Below, piece after piece: positions 56,118-64,000 of a DNA stretch of 64,000 nucleotides (position 1 is its first letter; each line of letters begins with the position of its first letter). A model generated the notes under the pieces. The model searched no databases, was not told the DNA's origin, and was given only the letters and a program-made list of their open reading frames with translations. Position numbers and translations under genes: made by a program. Origin of the DNA: Hujiaoplasma nucleasis (GTDB lineage Bacteria; Bacillota_I; Bacilli_A; Izemoplasmatales; Hujiaoplasmataceae); the NCBI RefSeq assembly GCF_013745115.1, contig NZ_CP051151.1:744001-808000 (forward strand), read 5' to 3'.

Positions 56118-56235
56118 TTTGCTTAATATCAAAAGTTCAAGTCCCCCCAACTCCACAATTCTTCTAGTTTTTTTTCAAGTTCAAGTCCCCTCTGCTCTTG
56201 AACACTATTGTACATGTATTTTTACTATTAAAATA

Positions 56236-56263
56236 GAAAAAACAGGTGAATAATCACCTGTTT
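56236..56263 (-). terminator. Terminator of the HEPN/MNT operon
   Basis: 10-bp arms AAACAGGTGA and TCACCTGTTT with a 4-nt loop, continuing on the minus strand into six T residues. It lies beyond repeat copy C. Confidence 0.75.
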
Positions 56264-56349
56264 CACTGTATATATCACAATAAGTCTATCACCGTTAAAG
56301 GCCTTTAATTAGGACTTAAACGGTATAAATAAACTTAGTAATAACAAGT

Positions 56350-56431
56350 TGTCTTGTCTTTATGGACTATATCACTGTTTTTGATAACCTCTATAGGAAC
56401 TTTACTATAAATGCTGTTAAAAGTTCATATT
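56350..56431 (-). repeat. Dispersed 3' repeat, copy C
   Basis: TGTCTTGTCTTTATGGAC, CACTGTTTTTGATAACCTC, one ACTTTACTA unit, then GTTAAAAGTTCATATT abutting the HEPN stop codon. Confidence 0.7.
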
Positions 56432-56750
56432 ATTTATTTAAATTAGATAGCAATTCTGGTATATTTGCTGTAGCAATGTCATAAATGATATTCAGTCTAA
56501 TACCTTCGTATTCATGTGATATCATATTTCTTAAGCCAATAATGCTTGGCCAATGAATAGAATTATAAATTTGTTTTGTCTCATCTGAAAGTTTCTTTGC
56601 TGTTTCCCCGATTTGTTCTAAATTTAATATAACTGCATCGACTTTCTCGTCATTGTTCTCAAAGTCTGTGAATGTATCGACTTCTTCCATATATCTGCAA
56701 ATTTTCTTTGCATACTTAATGATACGATCAATATATATCTTATCTTTCAT
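56430..56750 (-). CDS. hepT: HEPN-domain toxin of a type VII toxin-antitoxin pair
   Basis: 106-residue DUF86/HEPN protein, all helical. The RNase-type motif is RNMISHEYEG (RxxxxH; about residue 76), with the preceding QIGETAKKLSD helix of HepT. HEPN toxins are RNases that the MNT partner silences by adding AMP to a Tyr near the motif; the Tyr in SHEYEG is in the right place. Its ATG overlaps the mntA end by 11 bp. The 3' repeat starts immediately after its stop. Confidence 0.85.
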   Translation of the reverse strand: MKDKIYIDRIIKYAKKICRYMEEVDTFTDFENNDEKVDAVILNLEQIGETAKKLSDETKQIYNSIHWPSIIGLRNMISHEYEGIRLNIIYDIATANIPELLSNLNK

Positions 56751-57234
56751 AAATCAACGCTCCTGACTTTTTAATTTCTTCATCAATTTTCGAATATTCT
56801 TGAACAGTTTTATTACTTAGAACTTCCACTTTTTTCTTTAAATTTTCTCTTAGTTGTTCAACAAATTCAAAATATTTTAAACCGTATAAATCAGACTCCA
56901 TATATAGATCAACATCACTATTTTGTGTAGCTTGACCTTTGACATATGATCCAAACAAATATACTTTTTCAATATCATAATTTTTAGCTATTTTACTTAT
57001 GTTTTCTTTTATTGTTAAAAATGACAAAACACCTGAGGATTCATCGATCTTAGCATATTCTTCCATTTTTACTCTTAGTAACCTATCCATAACTAAATCA
57101 ATTGTCCACTCGCTGGGTTTCCTTACTTCTTGTTCCCAGTTTCTTAATGTTTTTACTGGTATTCCAGTTAATAATGAAACTTGTTCTTGTGTTAATTCTA
57201 AGTTTTCTCTAACTATTTTAATATTATTAGACAT
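56740..57234 (-). CDS. mntA: MNT nucleotidyltransferase antitoxin with N-terminal HTH
   Basis: 164 residues from ATG 57234 (AGGTGGTG upstream). Residues 1-55 form an XRE-like HTH (LTQEQVSLLTGIPVKTLRNWE). Residues 75-164 are a minimal nucleotidyltransferase with FGSYVKGQATQNSDVDLY, the GSx(n)DxD motif, and a third acidic strand KVEVL. It AMPylates and so neutralises HepT. The added HTH is not in the standard MntA and implies direct autoregulation; two matching palindromes in its promoter support this. Confidence 0.85.
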   Translation of the reverse strand: MSNNIKIVRENLELTQEQVSLLTGIPVKTLRNWEQEVRKPSEWTIDLVMDRLLRVKMEEYAKIDESSGVLSFLTIKENISKIAKNYDIEKVYLFGSYVKGQATQNSDVDLYMESDLYGLKYFEFVEQLRENLKKKVEVLSNKTVQEYSKIDEEIKKSGALIYER

Positions 57235-57256
57235 AGTATTCACCACCTACAGTAAT

Positions 57257-57308
57257 ATTATATACTCCATTGGGGTATTTGTCAATTAATTTGTACCCCG
57301 TTGAGGTA
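57257..57308 (-). promoter_or_regulatory. Consensus promoter with two near-identical operators
   Basis: Minus-strand TTGACA (57280-57285) and TATAAT (57257-57262), 17 bp apart. Palindrome TACTCCATTGGGGTA fills the spacer (57263-57277); TACCCCGTTGAGGTA lies upstream of the -35 box (57294-57308). Their centres are 31 bp apart, three helical turns, suiting cooperative binding by the HTH antitoxin. Confidence 0.75.
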
Positions 57309-57320
57309 TCGAATAAGTTT

Positions 57321-57482
57321 TCTCACACTTCAAAAGAGAAGCTGTTTATCCTAGTTATCCTTTTCCAACAGATCAAGCTTACAAACTAAATGTACATGAA
57401 TATATGGATTATTACAATAAGAAAAGACTGCATTCAAGTATTGGTATGATTCCATCTAATCTAAAAAGAGGGACTATATAAA
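57321..57482 (+). pseudogene. IS3-family transposase C-terminal fragment
   Basis: A frame of about 53 codons reading FSHFKREAVYPSYPFPTDQ, then YMDYYNKKRLHSSIGMIPSN and a stop. It is the OrfB C-terminus of an IS3 element, closer to a different subgroup than the relic at 43855. No start and no DDE core remain. A stem AAGCTaACACAT/ATGTGTcAGCTT at 57484-57516 follows and may be its old end. Confidence 0.8.
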
Positions 57483-57897
57483 AAAGCTAACACATAAAAT
57501 ATCATGTGTCAGCTTCGATTATTAAAAATATGTCTTGTCATTACTAAGTTTACGTCAATTTCAAGTACCCCTGACCTAAGTTTACTTTTTTTTGCGTATA
57601 TAGTTAGAGATTTATGTAAATTTTTCTAAATTCTATAACATGTGGGTAATATTGACTTATTTTATCAAAGAATATATTTTCATAAAAAAAGCTCCTTAAA
57701 GTTCTAGGAGCTTCATTTTTATCTTAGATGCAATCTTAACACCATGCTGTGTATTTAATTACTTTCGTCATCTTCTAACTAAACACTGAGTAAAATCAGT
57801 AACTATCTGATCTAACTTTGAAATGTTCAAATTAGTTTTAGAATGAGTGTATTGGGTGCCGCCATACCCACTGCATATTCTCTCCCCCATAACACGA
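57483..57897. other. About 410 bp without a gene
   Basis: Holds a partial TGTCTTGTCATTA repeat word at 57531-57543, tandem TAAGTTTAC words to about 57590, and a hairpin at 57689-57713 (AAGCTCCT/AGGAGCTT) with T-rich flanks that may end transcription. Nothing coding is seen. Confidence 0.6.
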
Positions 57898-58263
57898 TTA
57901 GTTATCAATATTTTTGATCTTTCTTATAACGAATATCACAGTAAACCATGTTGTAATTATATATATTAATAAATATATCAATGGAATTATAGTTTCATCA
58001 ACACGCTCAAAACCTTGAAAAGTCAAACCTAACGTTGATAATGAAGTAAATAATTCGATAACTCCAAAAAAAATAAATAATTTACCAAATTCAACATTTG
58101 CAATTTTCCATATCTTTTCACTCGACAAAGACTTTTCAGTTCTAAATCCAAATATTCCATTTCTTTTTGGTGTAAATTTGAAAAATATAATTCCTAAGAT
58201 TATCTTTAGAACCACAAAAGTTTCTAAAAAAATCCAAACACCAATTATTGTCCAATATAGCAT
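57898..58263 (-). CDS. SdpI-like membrane protein
   Basis: 121 residues with three membrane helices. The loop NGIFGFRTEKSLSSEKIWKIAN (about residues 34-55, read in part) carries the GxRT...W..AN signature of the SdpI/YhfL family. SdpI gives immunity to a cannibalism toxin in Bacillus, but most members have no known partner and none is seen here. GGAGGGGTTTG precedes the ATG. Monocistronic in an eroded region. Confidence 0.75.
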   Translation of the reverse strand: MLYWTIIGVWIFLETFVVLKIILGIIFFKFTPKRNGIFGFRTEKSLSSEKIWKIANVEFGKLFIFFGVIELFTSLSTLGLTFQGFERVDETIIPLIYLLIYIITTWFTVIFVIRKIKNIDN

Positions 58264-59023
58264 TCAAACCCCTCCATTAGTACTGCAATCTCTACGCCCA
58301 CCATAGCAAACTAGTAATTATCCTTTTGTACCCCCATAGTTGTTCATGTTATTTTAAGTATAGCACGAGATAACACGTTTTAAAATACAAAATGGGATAT
58401 TCATCTTATTTGCTTGAAAATTACTTCTACTAATGTCTAGTATCTCTACGAATAATAACTCCCCTAAACTCCATGGTTTTTGGCAATATCATTGAAATCC
58501 AAATCTCCTCAAGTACTATTTCCATAAATTAGCGATAAACTAATCAAAACTGCTCATATTTTTAGTTTATTTATCCTTTTAATGAGTCATTTATGTAACA
58601 AATAAAAAAAGTTTATTCTTATAAACCGCTAAACAAAGGCATTAAACCTATGTTTTAGGGTGTGAAATAAACTTTAATAGTTGAAATGTCTTGTCATTAT
58701 GGACTTTATCACTGTTTTTGATAACCTCTAGACTAACTTTACTACAACCTCTAGACTAACTTTACTATAAATAATGCTAAAAGTTCATATTTTAGTTGTT
58801 TTAAAATCACGAAACTATAATCACATTCCACAGGTTATAATAGGCTTAATAATAGAAATATAACTAGTCCCTTATTGTTTTATATATTGATATTAAAGCT
58901 ACAATCGTAATTTGTGTTAGTTGACCTATTTTGATACATTTACGCACCATTATTAAAAATCTGTGCACCTCTTCTCTCACTAATTATATAAAATAATAAC
59001 TATTGTTCAAAAATTATAATATT
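58264..59023. other. About 760 bp without a supported gene
   Basis: Contains repeat copy D, a minus-strand hairpin at about 58607-58677 (AAAGTTTATT/AATAAACTTT) with a T run, and only very short open frames (a 31-codon one near 58420-58520). Probably a graveyard of a former gene. Confidence 0.6.
58687..58793 (-). repeat. Dispersed 3' repeat, copy D
   Basis: TGTCTTGTCATTATGGAC, CACTGTTTTTGATAACCTC, two tandem CTAGACTAACTTTACTA units, then GCTAAAAGTTCATATTTT. No intact gene adjoins it. Confidence 0.75.
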
Positions 59024-59947
59024 TCAAAAAATATGCAAATCATTTGTTGAGTTATTTTGATGAGAATTGTTTTCTTTGATTGCCAAGTATGTTCCGAAAA
59101 TCATTAATATAAACGCTATCCCAAAAACTATAGACAACGAATCTTTTAGCACAATAAAAGAGAAAATGGATCCAACAAAAGGTGCAATAGCATAGAATGC
59201 ACTGGTTCTAGCTGCCCCAAGTTGTCTTTGTGCACTAATATAAAAGTACAAACTCATTCCGTAAGAAACGAATCCAAGTAATAACGCCAGTATAACAAAA
59301 TACCATACTACAGATGCTTGATTCACTACTAATGCGATAATCAACGACCCCAAACCTGAGCCTAGACCTTTAATAACAACAACATGTAGAGGGTTACCTT
59401 TTGATAACATTCTAGTACAATTGTTTTCCAGACCTCAGCTTAAACTTGCTCCTAATACAAAAAGCGCTCCAATTGATATATGAAATCCGGTAAAATCTTC
59501 GAATGTAAGCATAGCTCCCGCAAGTACGATAAGAGATATAGCAACCCACATTTTTCTCCCAACAATTTCTTTAAAAAAAATCATTGCAATGATTCCTGTA
59601 AAGACAATCTCAAAATTATTTAGCAACGACGCTGTAGATGCGTTAGTTGTTGTTAACCCAATCATTAAAAGTATTGGGGCAATAATATCTAGGGCAATCA
59701 TTAGTATGATGAATTTTAGGTCTCTTTTCTTAAATTCATTGACAAACCTTGATTTTCTTTGTGATTTGGTGAACAAGACTACAAATAGCATTCCTATACC
59801 CGCTCCAAAATACAATAAGGATGACAATAGATAAGGTGAAATATGTACAAGCAAAAGTTTTGAGAGTGGTGTTCCAAACCCATAAAATAATGCCGCCAAT
59901 ATGGCATATACAATAGCTATGTATCTTACACTTTTATTCCTAAGCAT
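59024..59947 (-). pseudogene. EamA/DMT-family transporter interrupted by TGA at an expected Trp
   Basis: From ATG 59947 (GGTGGGTGACC upstream) the frame runs about 170 codons to a TGA at 59435-59437, then continues in the same frame to 59024. The break reads LGASLS-stop-GLENNCTRMLS; relatives have CWGLENNCTR, so TGA replaces TGG. Other Trp codons in the gene are TGG and UGA is a stop elsewhere, so a nonsense mutation is most likely. The intact product would be a ten-helix drug/metabolite exporter of about 307 residues. Confidence 0.8.
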
Positions 59948-60164
59948 TTGGTCACCCACCTTATAATATTATCTTGTCATTAACGAATTCTTCATTTTTC
60001 CACTTAAAAAAATTGACATTGATCTCTTCACATAGATTTAGATTATTTACAATTAAAATTCTTGATATTTGATCAATCATAAGAAACATATAATAAGTGT
60101 AAAGGATTGAGGAATCAAGTCCCCTATATTTCATATTATTTCAAATAAAACTGAGTTTAATCTC

Positions 60165-62513
60165 TTAAAGTGATTTATCATACTTATAGTTTAACACTCT
60201 CATTGCATTTAAAACAGCTAATAACGAAACACCGACATCGGCGATTACGGCCTCCCACATAGTTGCTATGCCTAAAGCTCCTAAAGCCAAAAACATGAAT
60301 TTGATTCCTAATGCAAAATAAATATTTTGCCAGACAATTTTACGTGTTCTCTTAGCCACAAATACGGCAGTCCCAATTTTCGATGGTTCATCATTCATGA
60401 TTACAACATCAGCTACGTCTATTGCAGCATCAGCACCAAGTCCACCCATGGCAATACCAATATCAGATCTAGCTAAGACTGGCGTGTCATTAATTCCATC
60501 TCCAACAAAAAATAGTTTTCCTTTTTTTGATTTTTGTTTTAATAATTCTTCAACTTTGATAAGTTTATCTTCTGGTAATAACTCACTATAAACTTCATCA
60601 ATCATAAGTTCTTTACCTACAGAATCTGCCACTAATTTCTTATCACCTGTCAACATCACAATCTTTTTTATTCCAAAGGATTTAAGCATTTGAATAGCTG
60701 TTTTGGAATCCTTCTTGATTTGGTCAGATACTACGATATTTCCTGCATATTGCCCGTCAATTGCAATATAAAGAATTGATCCAAGTGATTTCGACTCTTG
60801 AAAATCAATGCCTTCTTTATCCATAAGTCTTGCATTCCCAATCAAAATTTCCGCACCTTGATACATTGCTTTTACACCATGTCCTGAAATTTCTTCAACT
60901 TTTGATAGAAGATTTTGATTGATTTCTTTATTATATTTACTTACAACAGATACAGCTATAGGATGATTAGAATAACTTTCAACATAAGCAGCTTTTTCTA
61001 ATAATTCCTCATTAGACAATCCATTCATCGTATTGATTTCAGTAACAGTAAACGTTCCTTCTGTTAATGTACCAGTTTTATCAAATACTGCAATCTCTAT
61101 ATCATTTAGTGCTTCTAAGAAATTCCCACCTTTTACTAAAATACCGTTTCTAGACGCAGCTCCTATACCACCGAAAAATCCTAGAGGAATAGAAACAACC
61201 AGCGCACATGGGCATGAGATAACCAAGAAAATAAGTGCTCTATAAATCCACTCATCAAATGTAGCTCCTTCAATTAGCAATGGTGGAATGAATGCTAGAA
61301 GGGCTGCAATTATAACTACAATTGGAGTATAGACTCTAGCAAATTTTGTGATGAATTTTTCAGTTGGCGCTTTTTTACTTGATGCGTTTTCAACAAGCTC
61401 AAGTACTTTCGAAACTGTGGATTCACTAGATAATTTAGTAACCATCACTGTTAGCACCCCATTAATATTAATACAACCTGAGAGTACTTGTTCACCCGGA
61501 AATACACTTGTTGGAACAGATTCACCAGTTAAGACCTTCGTATCTATTGTTGATTTGCCTGTTATAACTTCTCCATCAAGTGGAATTCTCTCACCAGGTC
61601 TAATAATCATGATCTCGCCGATTCCTACTTCTTCAATACGCATTTCCACTGAGTTCTTCCCATTTTGTATCATTGCTGTATCAGGTCTTATATCCAACAA
61701 TTTCTTTATAGATCTTCTTGAACGGTTCACTGCAATATCTTGAAAGAACTCTCCAATTTGAAAGAATATCATAACAGCCACAGCTTCAGGATGCTCTCCA
61801 ATAATAAAAGCACCTACTGTAGCAATTGTCATCAGAAAATTTTCATCAAAAACTTTTCCTCTGAAAATATTTTTAAACGCCTTGAGTACAACTTCCCCAC
61901 CTATAATAAAATAACTTAATATAAGAAGTACATAATGTGGCAGGGTGTCTTCTTTAACAAACAAAGCACTAATAAATAACAATATTCCTACACCAAAAAT
62001 AATAAGATCTTTTTTTAATGTAGATTCATCAACTTCTTCAACATCACTATCGCCACCTTGATTTATCTCACTGATGGTAACCCCAGGTTCCAACTTACTA
62101 ATTATTTTTTGAGTGATGTCTATAATTTTATTTTTCTCTGACACGTTAGATAACACTAATTTTAATTTTTTAGACATGAAGTCAACGCTGGCATCTATTA
62201 TGCCATCTGTTTTAATTAATTTATCTTCGATTTTAGCAGCGCAATTTGCACAATCAAGACCTTCTATCGCAAATAATAGATTTGTGCTAATTTCACAAAC
62301 TTCAGTGCTACTTTCTTCGTCTTTTACTATTTTCTTTATTTTGCTGAAAAGAGTTTCAGAATCATATGATTTTTTCGGTGTGATCGTGATTTCTTTTGTG
62401 ACAAAGTTCACTGAAGCCACCTCAACATCATCTAGTTTATTCACTTTTCTTTCAATTCTATCTGCGCAACTTGCACAACTCAAATCGGATAAACTGTATT
62501 TAATATCTTTCAT
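60165..62513 (-). CDS. cadA: P1B-type Zn/Cd/Pb-exporting ATPase
   Basis: 782 residues from ATG 62513 (GGAG six bases upstream). Two N-terminal heavy-metal domains with CASC (about residue 12) and CANC (about 90), then eight helices. Core motifs: TGES, ion-binding CPC in ISCPCALVVSIPLG, phosphorylated Asp in FDKTGTLTEG, the nucleotide-domain His in SNHPIA, GDGINDTPVLA, and a late Asp in IADVGVSLLAVLNAMR, typical of Zn/Cd pumps. It is co-transcribed with the ArsR-type regulator. Confidence 0.95.
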   Translation of the reverse strand: MKDIKYSLSDLSCASCADRIERKVNKLDDVEVASVNFVTKEITITPKKSYDSETLFSKIKKIVKDEESSTEVCEISTNLLFAIEGLDCANCAAKIEDKLIKTDGIIDASVDFMSKKLKLVLSNVSEKNKIIDITQKIISKLEPGVTISEINQGGDSDVEEVDESTLKKDLIIFGVGILLFISALFVKEDTLPHYVLLILSYFIIGGEVVLKAFKNIFRGKVFDENFLMTIATVGAFIIGEHPEAVAVMIFFQIGEFFQDIAVNRSRRSIKKLLDIRPDTAMIQNGKNSVEMRIEEVGIGEIMIIRPGERIPLDGEVITGKSTIDTKVLTGESVPTSVFPGEQVLSGCININGVLTVMVTKLSSESTVSKVLELVENASSKKAPTEKFITKFARVYTPIVVIIAALLAFIPPLLIEGATFDEWIYRALIFLVISCPCALVVSIPLGFFGGIGAASRNGILVKGGNFLEALNDIEIAVFDKTGTLTEGTFTVTEINTMNGLSNEELLEKAAYVESYSNHPIAVSVVSKYNKEINQNLLSKVEEISGHGVKAMYQGAEILIGNARLMDKEGIDFQESKSLGSILYIAIDGQYAGNIVVSDQIKKDSKTAIQMLKSFGIKKIVMLTGDKKLVADSVGKELMIDEVYSELLPEDKLIKVEELLKQKSKKGKLFFVGDGINDTPVLARSDIGIAMGGLGADAAIDVADVVIMNDEPSKIGTAVFVAKRTRKIVWQNIYFALGIKFMFLALGALGIATMWEAVIADVGVSLLAVLNAMRVLNYKYDKSL

Positions 62514-62526
62514 TTTTTTCTCCATT

Positions 62527-62892
62527 CTATTTATGAGTTATATGATTTAACCCTTGTTTTATCACTGTATGTACATGCTCATCATCTAATGAGTAATAAA
62601 CAACATTTCCTTCTTTACGAAATTTAACTAGTCTTGCTTGTCTTAGGACCCTAAGCTGATGAGATACTGCAGAGCGAGAAATATTAATCACTGTCGATAA
62701 ATCACAAACACAAAGTTCAGTCTCTTCCAAAGCAAGAATTATTTTCATTCGAGTAGAATCACTAATAGATTTGAAAAAATCTGCTAGATCAAAGATAATC
62801 TGATCTTCAGGAAGTGTTTCAATTGCTTTGCTAACTTTTTCTGGATGAACAACATTACACGTGCAAACATCATTTACATTTGTTTTAGACAT
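62527..62892 (-). CDS. cadC: ArsR/SmtB-family metal-responsive repressor (CadC-like)
   Basis: 121 residues from ATG 62892, which has GGAG six to seven bases upstream; an upstream GTG lies inside the operator. Winged-helix fold with recognition segment ISRSAVSHQLRVL. Metal-site cysteines match CadC: DVCTC near the N-terminus and ELCVCDL at the alpha-3N region. Pb, Cd or Zn binding should release it from DNA. It precedes cadA by 13 bp. Confidence 0.93.
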   Translation of the reverse strand: MSKTNVNDVCTCNVVHPEKVSKAIETLPEDQIIFDLADFFKSISDSTRMKIILALEETELCVCDLSTVINISRSAVSHQLRVLRQARLVKFRKEGNVVYYSLDDEHVHTVIKQGLNHITHK

Positions 62893-62906
62893 AAAACGCT
62901 CCAATC

Positions 62907-62963
62907 TATGTGAGAAGTTGCTCACATACGATACATATTATCAAATCTCATTCTTTTTGTCAA
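62907..62963 (-). promoter_or_regulatory. cad promoter and CadC operator
   Basis: Minus-strand TTGACA (62958-62963), 17 bp, TAATAT (62935-62940). Perfect palindrome TATGTGAG-6-CTCACATA at 62907-62928 covers the transcription start. Confidence 0.85.
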
Positions 62964-63040
62964 TTTTTTTGATTATTATTGGTTTGAATATATAGCGGTG
63001 CATTTTCCATTAACACATTATATTTTTACATATTTACTTG

Positions 63041-63100
63041 TAATCGTGTAAATGGTTGAGTAATCGTGTAAATGGTTGGGTAATCGTTAAAAGGTTGAAC
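63041..63100. repeat. 20-bp tandem repeat, three units
   Basis: TAATCGTGTAAATGGTTGAG, TAATCGTGTAAATGGTTGGG and a third diverged unit TAATCGTTAAAAGGTTGAAC, head to tail. It lies in the gap between the cad promoter and the tmRNA terminator. Confidence 0.85.
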
Positions 63101-63194
63101 GAATTAAATAAATATGCCCTGCAAAAAATCTATATTGAACCTAAACAGGCCATATGGAATTTGGAATATAGGGAGAAAACGCCCTTTCTGCATG

Positions 63195-63226
63195 AAAAAA
63201 AGGCCTGATACTTTTGTATCAAACCT
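63195..63226 (-). terminator. tmRNA terminator
   Basis: Minus-strand stem AGGTTTGATAC-AAAA-GTATCAGGCCT with mismatches near the base, followed by seven T residues. Confidence 0.8.
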
Positions 63227-63238
63227 ATGCTTTCAATA

Positions 63239-63584
63239 TGGTGGAGCTGAGGGGATTTGAACCCCTGTCCAAAATAGCCAATCATTTAACCTTCTACATG
63301 CTTAGTAGATTGCAAAGTTTCGATAAACACACGCCAACCTACACACAAATGTTTATCTATTCTTATTCATCTCATGAATACCCTTAAGAAGGCAGGGTCA
63401 TACACTATTCTATATTTCTGGAATTCAAGACAGGTCTATAGACAAACCTGAATGAATTTGCAGCTTCTTCTTAAGCTGCGTAAGCGTAATTTTGATTTCC
63501 GGTTATATTTAACCATGCATTTTTATATCTGCCGATAGCATGCTAGTCAAACTCGAACTACCCTGTCGAATCCAGAACAGCCCC
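63239..63584 (-). ncRNA. ssrA: Transfer-messenger RNA (tmRNA)
   Basis: 346 nt. The 5' end GGGGCTG pairs with 3' CAGCTCC followed by an encoded ACCA, giving the tRNA-like acceptor. GGTTCAAATCC forms the T arm and GGATTCGACAGGG the 5' tRNA-like part. The tag frame reads GNQNYAYAA and stop; an uncoded Ala precedes it, so the tag is probably AGNQNYAYAA. Resume codon GGA is preceded by AUAACC. It starts three bases after the smpB stop codon, so the two may share a transcript. Confidence 0.93.
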
Positions 63585-63587
63585 ATA

Positions 63588-64000
63588 TTAGTAAAGTGCT
63601 TTTTGAATTCTCTTTTCAGCATCTTCACTTTTTTTGCTTTGACGTTTATCGTATAGTTTTTTACCTTTAGCTAAGACAACTTCAACTTTACATAATCCGT
63701 CTTTTAAGTATACTCTTTTTGGAACTAAAGTCAAGCCTTCTAATTTAAGTTTTTGTTCTAGTTTTTTTATAGTGTGTTTATGTGCCAATAACTTCTTTTT
63801 TCTTTTTTCTTCATGATTAAACAAATTTCCGTGATCATATTTTGATACATGCATATTAATAATCATGAGTTCAAAATCCTTTGTAATGGTTACATAAGAC
63901 TCATTAATAGAAAACTTACCTTGTCTAATTGATTTTATTTCAGTACCTTTTAAGACAATACCAAATTCAAATGTTTCCAGTATATGATAATCATGACTGA
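63588..64000 (-). CDS. smpB: SsrA-binding protein SmpB (5' end outside window)
   Basis: The frame stays open to the window edge, above the internal ATG at 63866, giving about 137 visible residues. HDYHILETFEFGIVLKGTEIKSIRQGK (in part) is the classical N-terminal SmpB region. RVYLKDGLCKVEVVLAKGKKLYDKR and the basic C-terminal tail that enters the ribosome channel follow. It works with the tmRNA encoded directly downstream to rescue stalled ribosomes. Confidence 0.95.
   Translation of the reverse strand, partial: SHDYHILETFEFGIVLKGTEIKSIRQGKFSINESYVTITKDFELMIINMHVSKYDHGNLFNHEEKRKKKLLAHKHTIKKLEQKLKLEGLTLVPKRVYLKDGLCKVEVVLAKGKKLYDKRQSKKSEDAEKRIQKALY

Noticed and set aside
41435-58793. Dispersed TGTCTTGTC repeats as integron attC sites
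   Set aside because: The genes nearby (acetyltransferase, nucleotidyltransferase, toxin-antitoxin) resemble cassette cargo, but no GTTRRRY/RYYYAAC core pair or attC-like symmetry is present, and no integron integrase is in the window.
59024-59947. Evidence that the organism reads UGA as Trp
   Set aside because: Many intact genes here end in TGA, often in ATGA overlaps, and other Trp codons are TGG. One TGA in an eroded region is better explained by mutation.
56134-63239. Genomic island integrated at the 3' end of ssrA
   Set aside because: The tRNA-like fragments that resemble the tmRNA 3' end point the opposite way to ssrA and differ at several bases, and there is no integrase gene.
1-64000. 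CRISPR array or cas genes
   Set aside because: No regularly spaced repeats of 25-40 bp and no Cas-like protein were found. The only tandem array, at 63041-63100, has no spacers.

Overview
The window is low-GC, densely coded DNA that uses UGA as a stop codon (several genes end in TGA, often as ATGA overlaps), with Shine-Dalgarno-led genes and compact intrinsic terminators. Gene content points to an anaerobic or microaerobic relative of Firmicutes and Tenericutes, plausibly an Izemoplasma- or Acholeplasma-like Mollicutes lineage. The signs are a membrane pyrophosphatase, NAD salvage, an orphan PTS IIC, [FeFe]-hydrogenases with Rex, Bcd/Etf-type flavoproteins, and a decayed alanine racemase. This placement is an inference; no rRNA or core ribosomal genes are present to test it.

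Positions 1-30,450 are mostly ordinary chromosome. They hold a membrane pyrophosphatase (cut by the window start), PepF-type oligopeptidase, ferritin, and a TetR-controlled MMPL exporter made of two overlapping half-genes. A ferric-reductase-like membrane protein is divergent from the exporter. Next come an NAD salvage operon (pncA-pncB-Nudix), Mn-type superoxide dismutase, an amino-acid ABC transporter continuing into radical SAM, rpiB and HAD genes, queG, glutamine synthetase, an orphan EIIC, an MFS carrier, a BaiN-like flavoprotein and exonuclease III. The section ends with an operon of a duplicated DUF1538 membrane protein and two PII-type signal proteins.

Positions 30,450-44,990 are accessory. 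They hold GNAT and GNAT-methyltransferase genes (two long-diverged paralogous fusions), a nucleoside phosphorylase, a carbon-nitrogen hydrolase and an InlB-repeat lipoprotein. There are also orphan membrane proteins, a lipoprotein gene with a nonsense codon, a GNAT relic, an XRE regulator, an RDD-nucleotidyltransferase fusion and a broken IS3-family element. A dispersed repeat beginning TGTCTTGTC, always in one orientation, lies just downstream of several minus-strand genes here and again at 56-59 kb.

Positions 44,996-50,822 form one tightly overlapping minus-strand operon: Rex, an APH-fold kinase-like protein, a [2Fe-2S] thioredoxin-like protein, a PAS-containing [FeFe]-hydrogenase-like sensor, a SpoIIE/PP2C phosphatase and a group-B-like [FeFe]-hydrogenase. 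It reads as a redox/H2-sensing module attached to a hydrogenase and is the most interesting system in the window. It is followed by a LysR gene and an acyl-CoA dehydrogenase-EtfB-EtfA operon.

Positions 55,000-60,150 are eroded. They hold an alr pseudogene, a candidate C-rich small RNA, a HEPN/MNT toxin-antitoxin pair with two near-identical palindromic operators, an IS3 fragment, an SdpI-like protein, and a transporter gene interrupted by TGA at an expected Trp. The window closes with a cadC-cadA metal-resistance operon, a 20-bp tandem repeat, tmRNA, and smpB (cut by the window end).
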